From Algoriphagus limi (GTDB taxonomy: Bacteria > Bacteroidota > Bacteroidia > Cytophagales > Cyclobacteriaceae), in the NCBI RefSeq assembly GCF_024919275.1, contig NZ_JANWGH010000002.1:186001-250000 (forward strand): a DNA stretch of 64,000 nt. The letters run 5' to 3'. The first letter of the stretch is position 1; each line of letters starts with the position of its first letter. This document shows positions 9,815 through 18,363 of the stretch, piece by piece. Made by a program: the position numbers and the translations under genes. Below the pieces are notes generated by a model. That model made no database searches, was not told the DNA's origin, and was given only the letters and a program-made list of their open reading frames with translations.

Positions 9815-10722
9815 TTGCCTACTTTCTTTGCTATTCTGAGTTTCGCACTTCTTGCCCGAGGGTTTGCAGCTATTTCTTTCGCGTCAGCGGTAATTGCACC
9901 TCTGCTGACAGGCTCTAGTGGCCGAATAGGGTTGCCGAAAAAATCCTTTTCCAATTCCCCTTGAAACTTCCCTTTTGTAATGAGATTCTTGACCAATCTG
10001 TCTTCCAAACTGTGGTAACTCATCACTACCAATCTCCCCTCAGGCTTCAAAAGATCAACGGCGTTTAGAAGAAATTCTTCCAAAGCACCCAATTCATCAT
10101 TCACTTCAATTCGCAAAGCCTGAAATACCTGCGCGAAATATTTAAACTCTCTCCCTTTCGGAGCATATTTTTTCAAAAAAGCGGTAAAGCCTTCTGTCGT
10201 TTCAAATGGTCTATCCATACGCTCCGACACAATTCCTTGCGCCAGAGTCTTTGCATTTTTGACTTCCCCATACATCCCCAGAATCCGATGAAGCTTTGAT
10301 TCCTCATAAGTATTGAGGATATCTTTAGCACTCAATCCTTGGCTAGGGTTCATCCGCATATCCAACTCCCCTTCAAAGCGCGTAGAAAAACCTCGTGAAG
10401 GTTCATCAATTTGATGAGAAGAAATTCCCAAATCCGCCAAAATCCCATCTACCTCACGGACACCATAAAGTCGAAGAAACTTTTTGATATCCCGGAAATT
10501 GGCAGCCACAAAAGTGAAGCGATCATCATCTATCGCATTTGCCTCTGCATCAGGGTCTTGATCAAATCCATAAAGGTGCCCATTGTCCAAATGCTTGAGA
10601 ATTTCACGGGAATGACCACCTCCACCGAAGGTAACATCGACATATACCCCGTTCGGGTTAATAGCCAAGCCTTCAGTGCATTGGGCGAGCATCACTGGAA
10701 TATGGTACACAGAAGTTGTCAT
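9811..10722 (-). CDS. rsmH: 16S rRNA (cytosine1402-N4)-methyltransferase RsmH
   Basis: SAM-dependent enzyme that methylates C1402 in the decoding centre of 16S rRNA. The 303-residue protein carries motif I VDVTFGGGGHSREIL, FSTRFEGELDMRM and the YHSLEDRLVKN signature of the MraW/RsmH family. It lies three bases after mraZ and overlaps ftsL, the standard order at the head of the dcw cluster. Confidence 0.97.
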   Translation of the reverse strand: MTTSVYHIPVMLAQCTEGLAINPNGVYVDVTFGGGGHSREILKHLDNGHLYGFDQDPDAEANAIDDDRFTFVAANFRDIKKFLRLYGVREVDGILADLGISSHQIDEPSRGFSTRFEGELDMRMNPSQGLSAKDILNTYEESKLHRILGMYGEVKNAKTLAQGIVSERMDRPFETTEGFTAFLKKYAPKGREFKYFAQVFQALRIEVNDELGALEEFLLNAVDLLKPEGRLVVMSYHSLEDRLVKNLITKGKFQGELEKDFFGNPIRPLEPVSRGAITADAKEIAANPRARSAKLRIAKKVGK

Positions 10723-10725
10723 GAC

Positions 10726-11160
10726 TTAGGAGAGATATTTTTCCATCAGTGCCGACAAGTCAGCAGGATCAGGGATGACATGTTTCGCATGATTCTCTGG
10801 ATTCCATATCTCAATGCGTATCCCATTACCAGCGACTACTACTTCTTTTTCTAGACCTGCATAAGCCTGAAATTGCTTTGGGATCAAAACTCGGCCTGCA
10901 CTATCGAGCTCCACATCCACCACCGAGTTGAAAAATGCCCGTTGCAATGCGCGCTGCTCAGGATTGTTGATGTTGAGGGATTTGATTTGATTTTCCAGCT
11001 TCTTGAATTCCACCATCGGATACAAAGCCAGACATCGATCCTCTGCCATACGAAGCATCAAAGTGGATCCATTAGCCTCCGGAATCGCTGCCTTTATCTT
11101 AGAAGGCAGCGCCAGACGACCTTTCGGATCTAGCTTACAATCGTAATGGCTATTAAACAT
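10726..11160 (-). CDS. mraZ: Transcriptional regulator MraZ
   Basis: DNA-binding regulator of the division and cell wall cluster. The 144-residue protein has two AbrB-like SpoVT repeats, beginning DCKLDPKGRLALPSK (about 7-21) and VVDVELDSAGRVLIPKQF (about 77-94), with the expected D-x-x-G-R-L/V-x-I/L-P signatures. The ATG at 11160 is preceded by AAAGGA at very short spacing. Its own upstream region holds the predicted MraZ operator, so autoregulation is likely. Confidence 0.97.
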   Translation of the reverse strand: MFNSHYDCKLDPKGRLALPSKIKAAIPEANGSTLMLRMAEDRCLALYPMVEFKKLENQIKSLNINNPEQRALQRAFFNSVVDVELDSAGRVLIPKQFQAYAGLEKEVVVAGNGIRIEIWNPENHAKHVIPDPADLSALMEKYLS

Positions 11161-11196
11161 TTCCTTTTAGCGCTTTGGACGAGTTTTTAGTAAAAA

Positions 11197-11204
11197 CAAA
11201 AGTA
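11197..11204 (-). promoter_or_regulatory. Predicted -7 box of the mraZ promoter
   Basis: On the minus strand this reads TACTTTTG, an exact match to the Bacteroidota -7 consensus TAnnTTTG, and lies about 37 bases upstream of the mraZ ATG. The region where a -33 TTG would lie overlaps the MraZ repeats, and I see no strong TTG there. Confidence 0.6.
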
Positions 11205-11213
11205 ATAAAATGA

Positions 11214-11253
11214 TTTTCACATTCTACCACTTTCTTCCACTTTTTCCCACTTT
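11214..11253 (-). promoter_or_regulatory. MraZ operator: four 10-bp direct repeats
   Basis: The minus strand reads AAAGTGGGAA, AAAGTGGAAG, AAAGTGGTAG and AATGTGAAAA back to back. Three copies share AAAGTGG exactly and the fourth is degenerate. Known MraZ proteins bind tandem GTGG/TGGGA-type boxes at 10-bp spacing, one helical turn. The array sits immediately upstream of the predicted -7 box, a position suited to blocking or tuning RNA polymerase. Confidence 0.85.
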
Positions 11254-11471
11254 GACTTAAAAGTAGCTAAAAGTTTTATCCATCCCAATATTTTTGAAAA
11301 AAAATCGAGGAATTTTAATTGGTTATCAGTCGGTTATCTCAGAATTGAAATTTTGTTTAAAAAGCTCATTTTTAGGCCAAATTGGCCGATTTTCTAAAAA
11401 TAGGAAATCCCAAACCCTGAAAATTTTTGTAGTACATCCAAAAAAGTGGGAGAATTTCCCAATGAATAAAA
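11254..11471. other. Non-coding stretch upstream of the dcw operon
   Basis: AT-rich DNA with no supportable gene. The only structure I see is a short palindrome at 11447-11461 (TGGGA-GAATT-TCCCA) whose left part, with preceding bases, contains AAAGTGGG. This is one more MraZ-like half site, here on the plus strand. Its role is unknown. Confidence 0.4.
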
Positions 11472-11500
11472 AAAAGCAGTGACTAAGAGCCACTGCTTTT
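11472..11500 (-). terminator. Rho-independent terminator after the M56 peptidase gene
   Basis: Perfect 10-bp inverted repeat (11472-11481 with 11491-11500, core AAAAGCAGTG) with a 9-base loop. On the minus strand it is followed by a run of T residues. Confidence 0.85.
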
Positions 11501-11521
11501 CAATAGGTATCAACACACAAA

Positions 11522-13516
11522 TTAATTGTCTTTTTCTGTTTCTTTTAGTTTTTGCATTTTCTCTTCCATAGCTCGGTGAAACTCCTGAAGTTTAGCTTCG
11601 TTTTCCTTTTTCCACTCCTCCATTTTTCGCTGAAACTCCTCAATCTTTGGAGCTTGGCTTTTCTCCCACTCTTTCAGTTTTTGCTGAAATTCTTCCATTT
11701 TAGGAGCCTGAGTTTCTTTCCATTGTTGTTGCCAAGCTTGCATTTCCTTTTCCCAAGCTTCAAGCTTTGGGGCAATTTGTTTTTCCCACATTTTCAGCTG
11801 TTCTTCCCGCTCTTTTTCATTTTCCTTCCATTGCTTTTCAAACTCCTTTGCGCGCTCCTCCACCATTTTGGACCAGTCTTTTACTCGCTCCTCATATTCC
11901 TTCTGCTTTTCTTCATATTCCTTCATTTTACGCTCGCGATCTTTTTCCCAATTCTTGAGTTCTTCCTTTGTCATTTCGGCAGTATCAGGAAAGAAAAACA
12001 TTTCACCATCAAAATCGAAAATCATAGGCTCACCTGACTCAAAAACAAATGGCTTCATATCCCCGAAAAATTCAAAAGAAAATTCACCTGGAAATTCCGG
12101 CATTGGAGGCATGGCAGGCATAGCTATCATTTCATCCAATTCTAGCTTTGGCATGGATTCAAAATCAAATTCAGGTTCAGGCATTCCCTGAATTATAAAG
12201 ACACTTTTTCCGCCTTTGACAATGGTATCACCGTCTACAATCAAAGTATCTCCCTTGATTTCATACTGGAATTTTTGGTTTCCATTCTTTTGTCGAAAAA
12301 CGTATGTGTCGCCATTTTCATTAGTCCATGATTGCTCTCCTTTTTCAGGGATAACAATCACTTTTTTCTCCTGATCGGTGGTATCCTTAACCGAAATCAT
12401 AATTGGCTCAACTAGTTGATTTTGAGCAATAAAATCCAACTCAGGGTTTTCAATTGAGACTAGAGGAAGTACCTCCCTCTTCTCAGGGGAATCATGCTGA
12501 CTTGCATTAGCAAGGATTCCAGCGGTAAGTAATAAGGTAAATAACATGGGTAGTGAAATAATAGGGTTTTGTGGATAGTTCTGTGCCGGGAAACCCAGCA
12601 TTCTTTTGATTCGATGAAGGGTTGGATTTCTGCGTTTGGATGCTGCCAAAGCCAAATCCGGTACATGCTGTTGAGAATAATTGAGCACCTCGGCGAGAGC
12701 TTTTGCAAGAGTCTGCGGCTCAATTCCAGTAGAGATCGCCAAGTCATCTGTGGCATTTTCCCGAAGCTCTTTCGCTGTTTGATTTATCCACCAGAAGCAA
12801 GGATGGAAAAAGAAGACAACTTCTAAAACAGATTGAATCAGGTTAAGCAGGTAATCATTCCGCTTGATATGTGCTAGTTCGTGCGCAAGGATAGCTTCTA
12901 TTTGCTTGGGTGAAAGTTGAAATATCAAACCAGCAGGGATCAAAATCATCGGTTTGAATATTCCAAAAGCCATGGGAGATAAACCCTCTGAAGAAATTTT
13001 TAAAGATACATTTCTGGAAATATTCAATCGCCTGGACAACTCTTCTAGATATCCATCCAATCTTGAATCAGAAGAAGGCTTACTACTCAAACGCAGACCT
13101 CTGACAGCTGAAAGATTATTAAATAATCGAAAGAGGAATAGAACTGCCCCCAAGAACCAAACATTTACTAGAAATGGAAGCTGAGATTCAATCCAAATTA
13201 CCCAAGTTTCCAACAAACCTACTTCCTGATTTACAGCATTCTGAGATTCAAATGCAGCCCAAACGATATTGGATTGCACACCGGGCTTAGTTAGCATTGA
13301 CCATTCATAAAACAGGGTTGAAAGTGCCACAAGAAGCCCAATTCCCAACGAAGCCATGGAAAGTTTATATTTGAATTGAGGAGATTTTTTGGAAAAAATC
13401 CGCAATGCTCCCCAAAGTAATCCTGCTACTAGAATCCATTGCCAAATGGAATGCACTAAAGTCCAACCCAAAGCCTGTAACAACTGATCTGGAATCCAAT
13501 CATTTAAAAGGTTCAT
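11522..13516 (-). CDS. BlaR1/MecR1-like M56 membrane peptidase with long charged C-terminal coiled coil
   Basis: Integral membrane zinc peptidase of the kind that cleaves a BlaI-type repressor when it senses an envelope signal. Several N-terminal membrane segments precede the M56 zinc motif HELAHIKRND at about 212-221, and a further segment lies at about 325-341. The beta-lactam sensor domain of true BlaR1 is absent. The C-terminal part (about 345-664) instead has a Pro/Met/Phe-rich segment and about 150 residues of Glu/Lys/Trp-rich heptad-like repeats (EEFQRKMEEWKKENEAKLQ and relatives), probably a long coiled coil. It overlaps blaI by four bases. The inducing signal is unknown. Confidence 0.88.
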   Translation of the reverse strand: MNLLNDWIPDQLLQALGWTLVHSIWQWILVAGLLWGALRIFSKKSPQFKYKLSMASLGIGLLVALSTLFYEWSMLTKPGVQSNIVWAAFESQNAVNQEVGLLETWVIWIESQLPFLVNVWFLGAVLFLFRLFNNLSAVRGLRLSSKPSSDSRLDGYLEELSRRLNISRNVSLKISSEGLSPMAFGIFKPMILIPAGLIFQLSPKQIEAILAHELAHIKRNDYLLNLIQSVLEVVFFFHPCFWWINQTAKELRENATDDLAISTGIEPQTLAKALAEVLNYSQQHVPDLALAASKRRNPTLHRIKRMLGFPAQNYPQNPIISLPMLFTLLLTAGILANASQHDSPEKREVLPLVSIENPELDFIAQNQLVEPIMISVKDTTDQEKKVIVIPEKGEQSWTNENGDTYVFRQKNGNQKFQYEIKGDTLIVDGDTIVKGGKSVFIIQGMPEPEFDFESMPKLELDEMIAMPAMPPMPEFPGEFSFEFFGDMKPFVFESGEPMIFDFDGEMFFFPDTAEMTKEELKNWEKDRERKMKEYEEKQKEYEERVKDWSKMVEERAKEFEKQWKENEKEREEQLKMWEKQIAPKLEAWEKEMQAWQQQWKETQAPKMEEFQQKLKEWEKSQAPKIEEFQRKMEEWKKENEAKLQEFHRAMEEKMQKLKETEKDN

Positions 13517-13887
13517 GATTTTTTGTTTTCAAGTTGATCTAAAAATGCCCGAATTTCATCCAGCTCTTCTTTGCTGGGTTCCTCTTGACCAAGTGCTTGC
13601 ATCACGAGCGATTTGGCAGAACCTCCAAAAGCAGAATTCATCAAATTTTTCAACAAGGACTTTTGCGTGTCTCCTTGTTTGATCGCAGCTCTGTAAATGT
13701 GCGTCCGACTTTTTTCATCGCGCGTCACCATCCCTTTTGCATGCATGATCTGCATGATTTTTAAAGTAGTGGTGTAGCCAGTCTCCTTGGTTTCCGATAG
13801 TCGCTCGTGAATCTGACGAACACTGGCTTCTTTCATTTCCCAAAGCAGGGAAAGAATCTCAAGTTCTGCTTCTGTAGGTTTACTCAT
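13513..13887 (-). CDS. BlaI/MecI/CopY-family transcriptional repressor
   Basis: A 124-residue winged-helix repressor. It starts MSKPTEAELEILSLLWEMKEASVRQIHERL, with TTLKIMQIMHAKGMVTRDE as the recognition and wing region, followed by a dimerisation tail. Members are inactivated by cleavage through the partner M56 peptidase, encoded here with a four-base overlap. Three matching dyads in its promoter strongly suggest that it represses its own operon. Confidence 0.95.
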   Translation of the reverse strand: MSKPTEAELEILSLLWEMKEASVRQIHERLSETKETGYTTTLKIMQIMHAKGMVTRDEKSRTHIYRAAIKQGDTQKSLLKNLMNSAFGGSAKSLVMQALGQEEPSKEELDEIRAFLDQLENKKS

Positions 13888-13896
13888 GGCGAATTA

Positions 13897-13965
13897 TACG
13901 ATAGCTTTCGTACAAAGTTATACGAAAGGAATCGTAATATCCAAAAAAGTACGACAATAGTCGTA
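13897..13965. promoter_or_regulatory. Three perfect BlaI-family operator dyads
   Basis: Three 16-bp sites share TACGA-N6-TCGTA exactly: 13897-13912 (spacer TAGCTT), 13921-13936 (AAGGAA) and 13950-13965 (CAATAG). Centres are 24 and 29 bp apart. They cover the whole predicted promoter of blaI, with the first site 10 bp before the start codon. BlaI/MecI operators are usually TACA-N-TGTA-type dyads, so this is a variant half site. Confidence 0.88.
13913..13944 (-). promoter_or_regulatory. Predicted promoter of the blaI-M56 operon
   Basis: The minus strand has TTG at 13944-13942 and TAACTTTG at 13920-13913, matching the Bacteroidota TTG / TAnnTTTG pattern with a 21-base spacer. The -7 box sits exactly between operator sites 1 and 2, and site 2 fills most of the spacer, so repressor binding would block polymerase. 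Confidence 0.7.
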
Positions 13966-13998
13966 TTAAAAAGTGTTAAACCACCGGATATCAGGGAT

Positions 13999-14802
13999 TT
14001 ATTTTAATCTTTTGATAGTCTCTTTTCCTTTTTTCTCCAATCCTTTTCTAAAAACCTCTGCTAAAGAAGGCCATGCACCGGCAATTTTTGCGAGAAACCC
14101 TCGATTCTCTGGAATACAGACCAATAGTTTTGGTTTCTTCATCAAGTTGAGGATTGACTGAGTAAGATCTTCAGGTTGAAGAATCTTTTTCGGGCCACTA
14201 AAAGTTAATACGGCTTCCTCCGGATAATCCAGCTGCAGGTCCAGCATGGGCGTATTGACCAAATCGGGACAAACTACCGAAACCTGAACCCCGAATTTTT
14301 TCAATTCAGCAGCTACTGCCAAAGAAAAACCACGTATTGCAAACTTTGATGCAGTGTAAAGACTCAAACCCGAAACTGGCGCTAAGCCAGCTAATGAGGA
14401 AATATTGATAATATGACCAAAGCCTTGCTGTTTCATCAACCTTCCAATCAAGGTAGTTCCCAAAATACTTCCTTTGGTATTCACATCGAGGTGAAAATCG
14501 ATATCCGAAATCTCAAAATCAGTTACAAACCCAGGGCGAATCACTCCCGCACTATTTATTAGATGAGAAATAGAACTGGATTCGTTCCGAGAGAGGCCAA
14601 TCACTTCTTCCCAAACTTTCTTTTGAGAAACGTCACCTACTACCAATTTCACTCGATCCGAAGGTTTAAAATTCCCAAGAAGCGCTTCCTTATTGAAGTC
14701 AACCAATACCAATCTTTCTCCCTGTTCTTTAAGGGTTTGAGCGAGATTTAAGCCAATTCCGCTGGCAGCACCAGTGATTATTATAAATTTTTTTTCACCC
14801 AT
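13999..14802 (-). CDS. Short-chain dehydrogenase/reductase
   Basis: A 267-residue classical SDR. It has the NAD(P)-binding TGAASGIGLNLA motif at about 10-21, a VDFNKE segment after beta-2 that is acidic and hints at NAD rather than NADP, the NSAG motif, catalytic Ser in INISSLAG, and YTASK (Tyr and Lys of the active site) near residue 157. The substrate cannot be read from sequence. It stands alone, divergent from the subtilase gene and upstream of the blaI regulatory region. Confidence 0.88.
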   Translation of the reverse strand: MGEKKFIIITGAASGIGLNLAQTLKEQGERLVLVDFNKEALLGNFKPSDRVKLVVGDVSQKKVWEEVIGLSRNESSSISHLINSAGVIRPGFVTDFEISDIDFHLDVNTKGSILGTTLIGRLMKQQGFGHIINISSLAGLAPVSGLSLYTASKFAIRGFSLAVAAELKKFGVQVSVVCPDLVNTPMLDLQLDYPEEAVLTFSGPKKILQPEDLTQSILNLMKKPKLLVCIPENRGFLAKIAGAWPSLAEVFRKGLEKKGKETIKRLK

Positions 14803-14968
14803 TTATTTATTCCAAATACAAGTTTCAAAACACAAAATACTATTTTTTCGGGATAAAATTCTGTTTGATTTTGACATATAGGTATTAAACAAAATTTTAT
14901 GTTTTAGTTATTGTTATTTTCAAAATATTTTTTGCTATTTAGTCTCCTAACCATCAATACATCAAGCT

Positions 14969-16480
14969 ATGTTTTCATCAATCAAATCATATCTAAAACC
15001 CAGTGGTGGATTCCTTTTGGGTTTGATTTTGATCCTAGGTGCCTGCTCTGAAATAGAGCAGGAAGTTCAACTTACTGCCCTGGACGAAGTTGCGCAAACA
15101 GGTGAGCCGGAATTTATTCCCGGAAAATACATTGTGGTACTCAATGATCAAACGGTCCGGTTCAGAAGAACTGATGATTATGAATCTGTTCAGGCCGGTA
15201 TGCGAGTAGTTGCTAACTCTATCGCGGCTCGACACAATATCCAAGAGGAAAAAATTGAACGCGTGTATGGAAATCTTCTTCCAGGCTTTTCGGCAGAATT
15301 AACTCTTGCCCAACTTTCAGACCTTGAGAATGACCCTTCAGTGCGTTATGTAGAGCCAGACGGCTATGTGTACACCACCACTACGCAATCTAATGCTACT
15401 TGGGGAATTGATCGGATTGATCAAGCTTCTCTTCCACTTGATGGAACTTATACTTATGACTACTCAGGACAGGGTGTAACTGCATACATACTTGACACAG
15501 GCATTCGTACTGACCATGCTGAATTTGGAGGAAGAGCTTCTCAGGGGTTTGATGCCTTTGGAGGAGACTCCGAAGATTGTCATGGCCATGGAACGCACGT
15601 AGCAGGAACTGTTGGTGGCTCTATCTATGGTGTGGCCAAAAATGTATCATTGGTTGCCGTTAGAGTCTTAGATTGCGGCGGTTCCGGATCTTGGAGTGGC
15701 GTTATAGCCGGTATGGATTGGGTAGCAGCTAATGCTTCTGGACCTTCGGTAGCAAATATGTCACTGGGAGGTGGAAAAAGTAATTCCATTAATGATGCCG
15801 TGAACAGAATGTATAATGCTGGTGTAGCAGTAATGGTGGCTGCCGGAAATAGTAATGCCAATGCCTGCAATTATTCCCCAGCCAGTGCTCCCAATGCATA
15901 CACTGTAGGAGCAACCACAAGCAGTGACACTCGATCCTCATTTTCTAATTATGGAGATTGTGTGGATATTTTTGCTCCAGGTTCTTCTATCCGGGCAGCC
16001 TATTACTCTAGTAGCACTGCAACAGCAACTATGAGTGGTACCTCAATGGCATCACCTCATGTAGCAGGTGCTGCAGCCTTGTATTTGGAATCTAGTCCTA
16101 GTGCCTCTGCACAAGAAGTCTATGATTACCTTTCAAGCACTGCAGCAAAATCTGTTGTTTCAAATTCCCTAAGTGTCAATAACGACTTGGTTTACACCTT
16201 GGGAACACCTGATAACGGTGGAGGAGGCGATCCTAGTGATCCTACTGGCATCGTGCTTTCAGCAGAAGGCTTTAAAGTGAAAGGTAGAAAAGGAGTCAAT
16301 CTAAGTTGGTCAGGAAATACCGGTTCAGTTGATATTTATAGAGATGGAAATTTGATTGCCTCGAATATTTCCGGATCTAGCTATACCTATCAAACTGACG
16401 AACGCGGTGGCGGAAGCATGACGTTTAAAGTCTGCGATGCTGAAGGCGCTTGCTCTGCAGATGTCACAGTAAGTTTCTAA
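14969..16480 (+). CDS. Secreted S8 subtilisin-like protease (proteinase K/aqualysin type), lipoprotein
   Basis: 503-residue exported serine protease. A signal peptide ends in the lipobox LGAC (Cys26), then an I9 inhibitor-type propeptide (about 50-130, beginning PGKYIVVLND). The catalytic domain has Asp176 (YILDTGIRTDH), His207 (HGHGTHVAGT) and Ser359 (MSGTSMASPHVAG), so all three catalytic residues are present. After a Gly-rich linker (about 414-424) comes an Ig/fibronectin-like beta domain of about 75 residues ending in a conserved Cys pair (KVCDAEGACSAD). No type IX sorting domain is evident. The probable role is extracellular protein degradation. A strong terminator follows. Confidence 0.93.
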   Translation: MFSSIKSYLKPSGGFLLGLILILGACSEIEQEVQLTALDEVAQTGEPEFIPGKYIVVLNDQTVRFRRTDDYESVQAGMRVVANSIAARHNIQEEKIERVYGNLLPGFSAELTLAQLSDLENDPSVRYVEPDGYVYTTTTQSNATWGIDRIDQASLPLDGTYTYDYSGQGVTAYILDTGIRTDHAEFGGRASQGFDAFGGDSEDCHGHGTHVAGTVGGSIYGVAKNVSLVAVRVLDCGGSGSWSGVIAGMDWVAANASGPSVANMSLGGGKSNSINDAVNRMYNAGVAVMVAAGNSNANACNYSPASAPNAYTVGATTSSDTRSSFSNYGDCVDIFAPGSSIRAAYYSSSTATATMSGTSMASPHVAGAAALYLESSPSASAQEVYDYLSSTAAKSVVSNSLSVNNDLVYTLGTPDNGGGGDPSDPTGIVLSAEGFKVKGRKGVNLSWSGNTGSVDIYRDGNLIASNISGSSYTYQTDERGGGSMTFKVCDAEGACSADVTVSF

Positions 16481-16502
16481 TATTCCTTTTCCCAATTTTT
16501 TT

Positions 16503-16535
16503 AGACCGCTTTTCCATAAAAGCGGTCTTTTTTTT
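16503..16535 (+). terminator. Rho-independent terminator after the subtilase gene
   Basis: 11-bp perfect stem AGACCGCTTTT (16503-16513) with 16518-16528, a 4-base loop CCAT, then a run of T residues. Confidence 0.93.
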
Positions 16536-16582
16536 GAACCTGCTACAGCTCAAGCTAGTTGAAGCATTATACTCAAAAATCC

Positions 16583-17338
16583 ATGTGCTTAGTAGCATTT
16601 TCCTGGAAGCAACATATTGATTTCCCTCTAATCATTTCTGCTAATCGAGATGAGTTTTTCGATCGGCCAACTGCTCCCCTACATCAATGGGAAAGTGGAA
16701 TTTTAGCAGGAAAAGATCTACGAAGTGGCGGTACTTGGATGGGTTTTAATCCGAATGGTAGATGGTCTCTTTTGACGAATTATCGGGATTTCCGAAACAT
16801 GGGTCAGAGTCAAATCAGCCGTGGAAAACTAGTTCTGGACTTTCTGGAAAACAGCATTTCTCCTAAAGATTACCTTCAGGAAATCCAAAAAGATCAAGAC
16901 CGCTATGAAGGGTTTAATCTATTGGTTTCAGATGGGAATTCGCTTTTTTACTTGAGTAACTATGGAAAAGGAATTCAGGAAATTGAACCGGGAATCCATG
17001 GGCTGAGCAATGGTTTAATCAATGAACCTTGGCCAAAAGTAGAATTAGCAAAAAGACAGTTAGAGGAAACGATAAATGAAAAAATCGAGCATGACAATTT
17101 GCTCCAAATCCTCAAATCAATAGAAACCTACCCTATCGAAAAACTCCCAGATACGGGAGCACCGCAAAGCCTAGAAAAAGCACTTTCGGCTCAATTAATT
17201 CGAACGGAAGGAAATTATGGAACCATTTCTTCTAGCGCAGTCATTCAAAACCAAAAAGGTCAGATTGAAATCCAAGAGCGTCGCTTTGAATGGGATTATG
17301 CTAATTTTACAGATACAAAAGCGCTTCTTCAAACCTAA
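16583..17338 (+). CDS. NRDE/TANGO2-family protein
   Basis: 251 residues starting MCLVAFSWK with the name-giving NRDE motif in SANRDEFFDRPTAP. The family typically begins Met-Cys, and the Cys is proposed to be an N-terminal nucleophile. I therefore start at the ATG at 16583 rather than the upstream in-frame TTG at 16559. The human homologue TANGO2 has been linked to haem and lipid metabolism, but the bacterial reaction is not established. A YpdA gene follows 17 bases later. Confidence 0.85.
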   Translation: MCLVAFSWKQHIDFPLIISANRDEFFDRPTAPLHQWESGILAGKDLRSGGTWMGFNPNGRWSLLTNYRDFRNMGQSQISRGKLVLDFLENSISPKDYLQEIQKDQDRYEGFNLLVSDGNSLFYLSNYGKGIQEIEPGIHGLSNGLINEPWPKVELAKRQLEETINEKIEHDNLLQILKSIETYPIEKLPDTGAPQSLEKALSAQLIRTEGNYGTISSSAVIQNQKGQIEIQERRFEWDYANFTDTKALLQT

Positions 17339-17355
17339 TTAAACATCAAACTTTT

Positions 17356-18327
17356 ATGAATCACCTATTCGACGTCATCATTGTAGGAGGAGGACCAATT
17401 GGCTTGGCTTGTGGGGTCGAAGCACAGAAAAATGGCTTGGACTACCTGATTCTCGAAAAGGGAGCCCTGACCAATTCCATTTACAATTACCCTGTCAACA
17501 TGACTTTTTTCTCGACATCCGATCGATTGGAGATGGCGGGAATCCCATTTATGTCCATTGGTAATAAGCCTACCCGAACGGAGGCCTTGGAATATTATAG
17601 ACGGATTTATTTCCACTTCAAGCTCAAAGTCAACCTATATGAGGCTGTACAAACCTTAGAGAAGGAAGAGGAACATTTTAAAATTACTACTTCCAAGGCG
17701 GTTTATCACACCCGAAAAATCGTATTAGCAACCGGCTTCTACGATTTACCAAACTTGATGAATGTACCAGGCGAAGAACTTCCCAAAGTCATGCACTATT
17801 ACAAAGAGCCTTGGCCATTTGTCGCTCAAAAAGTACTTGTAGTAGGCGGAGCCAACTCTGCGGTGGATGCAGCTTTGGAATGCTGGAGAAAAGGAGCCGA
17901 AGTCAGCATGGTATTACTCGGTGATGAAGTGGATGAAAATGTGAAATATTGGGTTAGACCCGATATCATGAACCGAATCAAAGAAGGCTCCATCAAGGCA
18001 TTCACCCGATCCAAAGTCAAGGAGATTCGAGAGCATGAAGTAGTGATCTCCACCCCTGATGGTGAAGTCATTATTGAAAATGACTTCGTGTTAGCCATGA
18101 CAGGATACAAACCCAATTTTGCTCTTTTGGATCAGTTGGGAGTGGAATTATCACTCGATGAAAAGCGCCAACCTTGCTACGATCAAGCCAATCAGGAATC
18201 CAATGTACCGGGCGTTTATCTTGCAGGAGTCGTATGTGGTGGATTAAATACCCGGGAGTTTTTTATCGAAAACTCAATCGTGCACGCCGAATCGATTATG
18301 AAGGATATCAAGGGAAACCTTTCTTAA
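17356..18327 (+). CDS. ypdA: YpdA-type putative bacillithiol disulfide reductase
   Basis: 323-residue FAD/NAD(P)H flavoprotein with the dinucleotide-binding motif IIVGGGPIGLACG at the N-terminus and a second one, VLVVGGANSAVDAALE, near residue 160. The segment NYPVNMTFFSTSDRLEMAG is characteristic of YpdA/Bdr, which recycles bacillithiol disulfide. It lacks the CxxC pair of thioredoxin reductases, as expected. Bacillithiol use by Bacteroidota fits, but function here is inferred from family resemblance. Confidence 0.85.
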   Translation: MNHLFDVIIVGGGPIGLACGVEAQKNGLDYLILEKGALTNSIYNYPVNMTFFSTSDRLEMAGIPFMSIGNKPTRTEALEYYRRIYFHFKLKVNLYEAVQTLEKEEEHFKITTSKAVYHTRKIVLATGFYDLPNLMNVPGEELPKVMHYYKEPWPFVAQKVLVVGGANSAVDAALECWRKGAEVSMVLLGDEVDENVKYWVRPDIMNRIKEGSIKAFTRSKVKEIREHEVVISTPDGEVIIENDFVLAMTGYKPNFALLDQLGVELSLDEKRQPCYDQANQESNVPGVYLAGVVCGGLNTREFFIENSIVHAESIMKDIKGNLS

Positions 18328-18363
18328 ACAAGCTCATTTATATTGGCTACCTTTGCAAAACTT

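Noticed and set aside
11214-11253. Micro-CRISPR or satellite repeat at the mraZ promoter
   Set aside because: The 10-bp helical spacing and AAAGTGG core fit the known MraZ operator design.
11552-12191. Long plus-strand reading frames opposite the M56 peptidase gene
   Set aside because: They mirror the Glu/Lys-rich coiled coil on the other strand (Phe/Leu/Ser-rich translation) and have no start context or motif; the minus-strand frame has a clear M56 domain.
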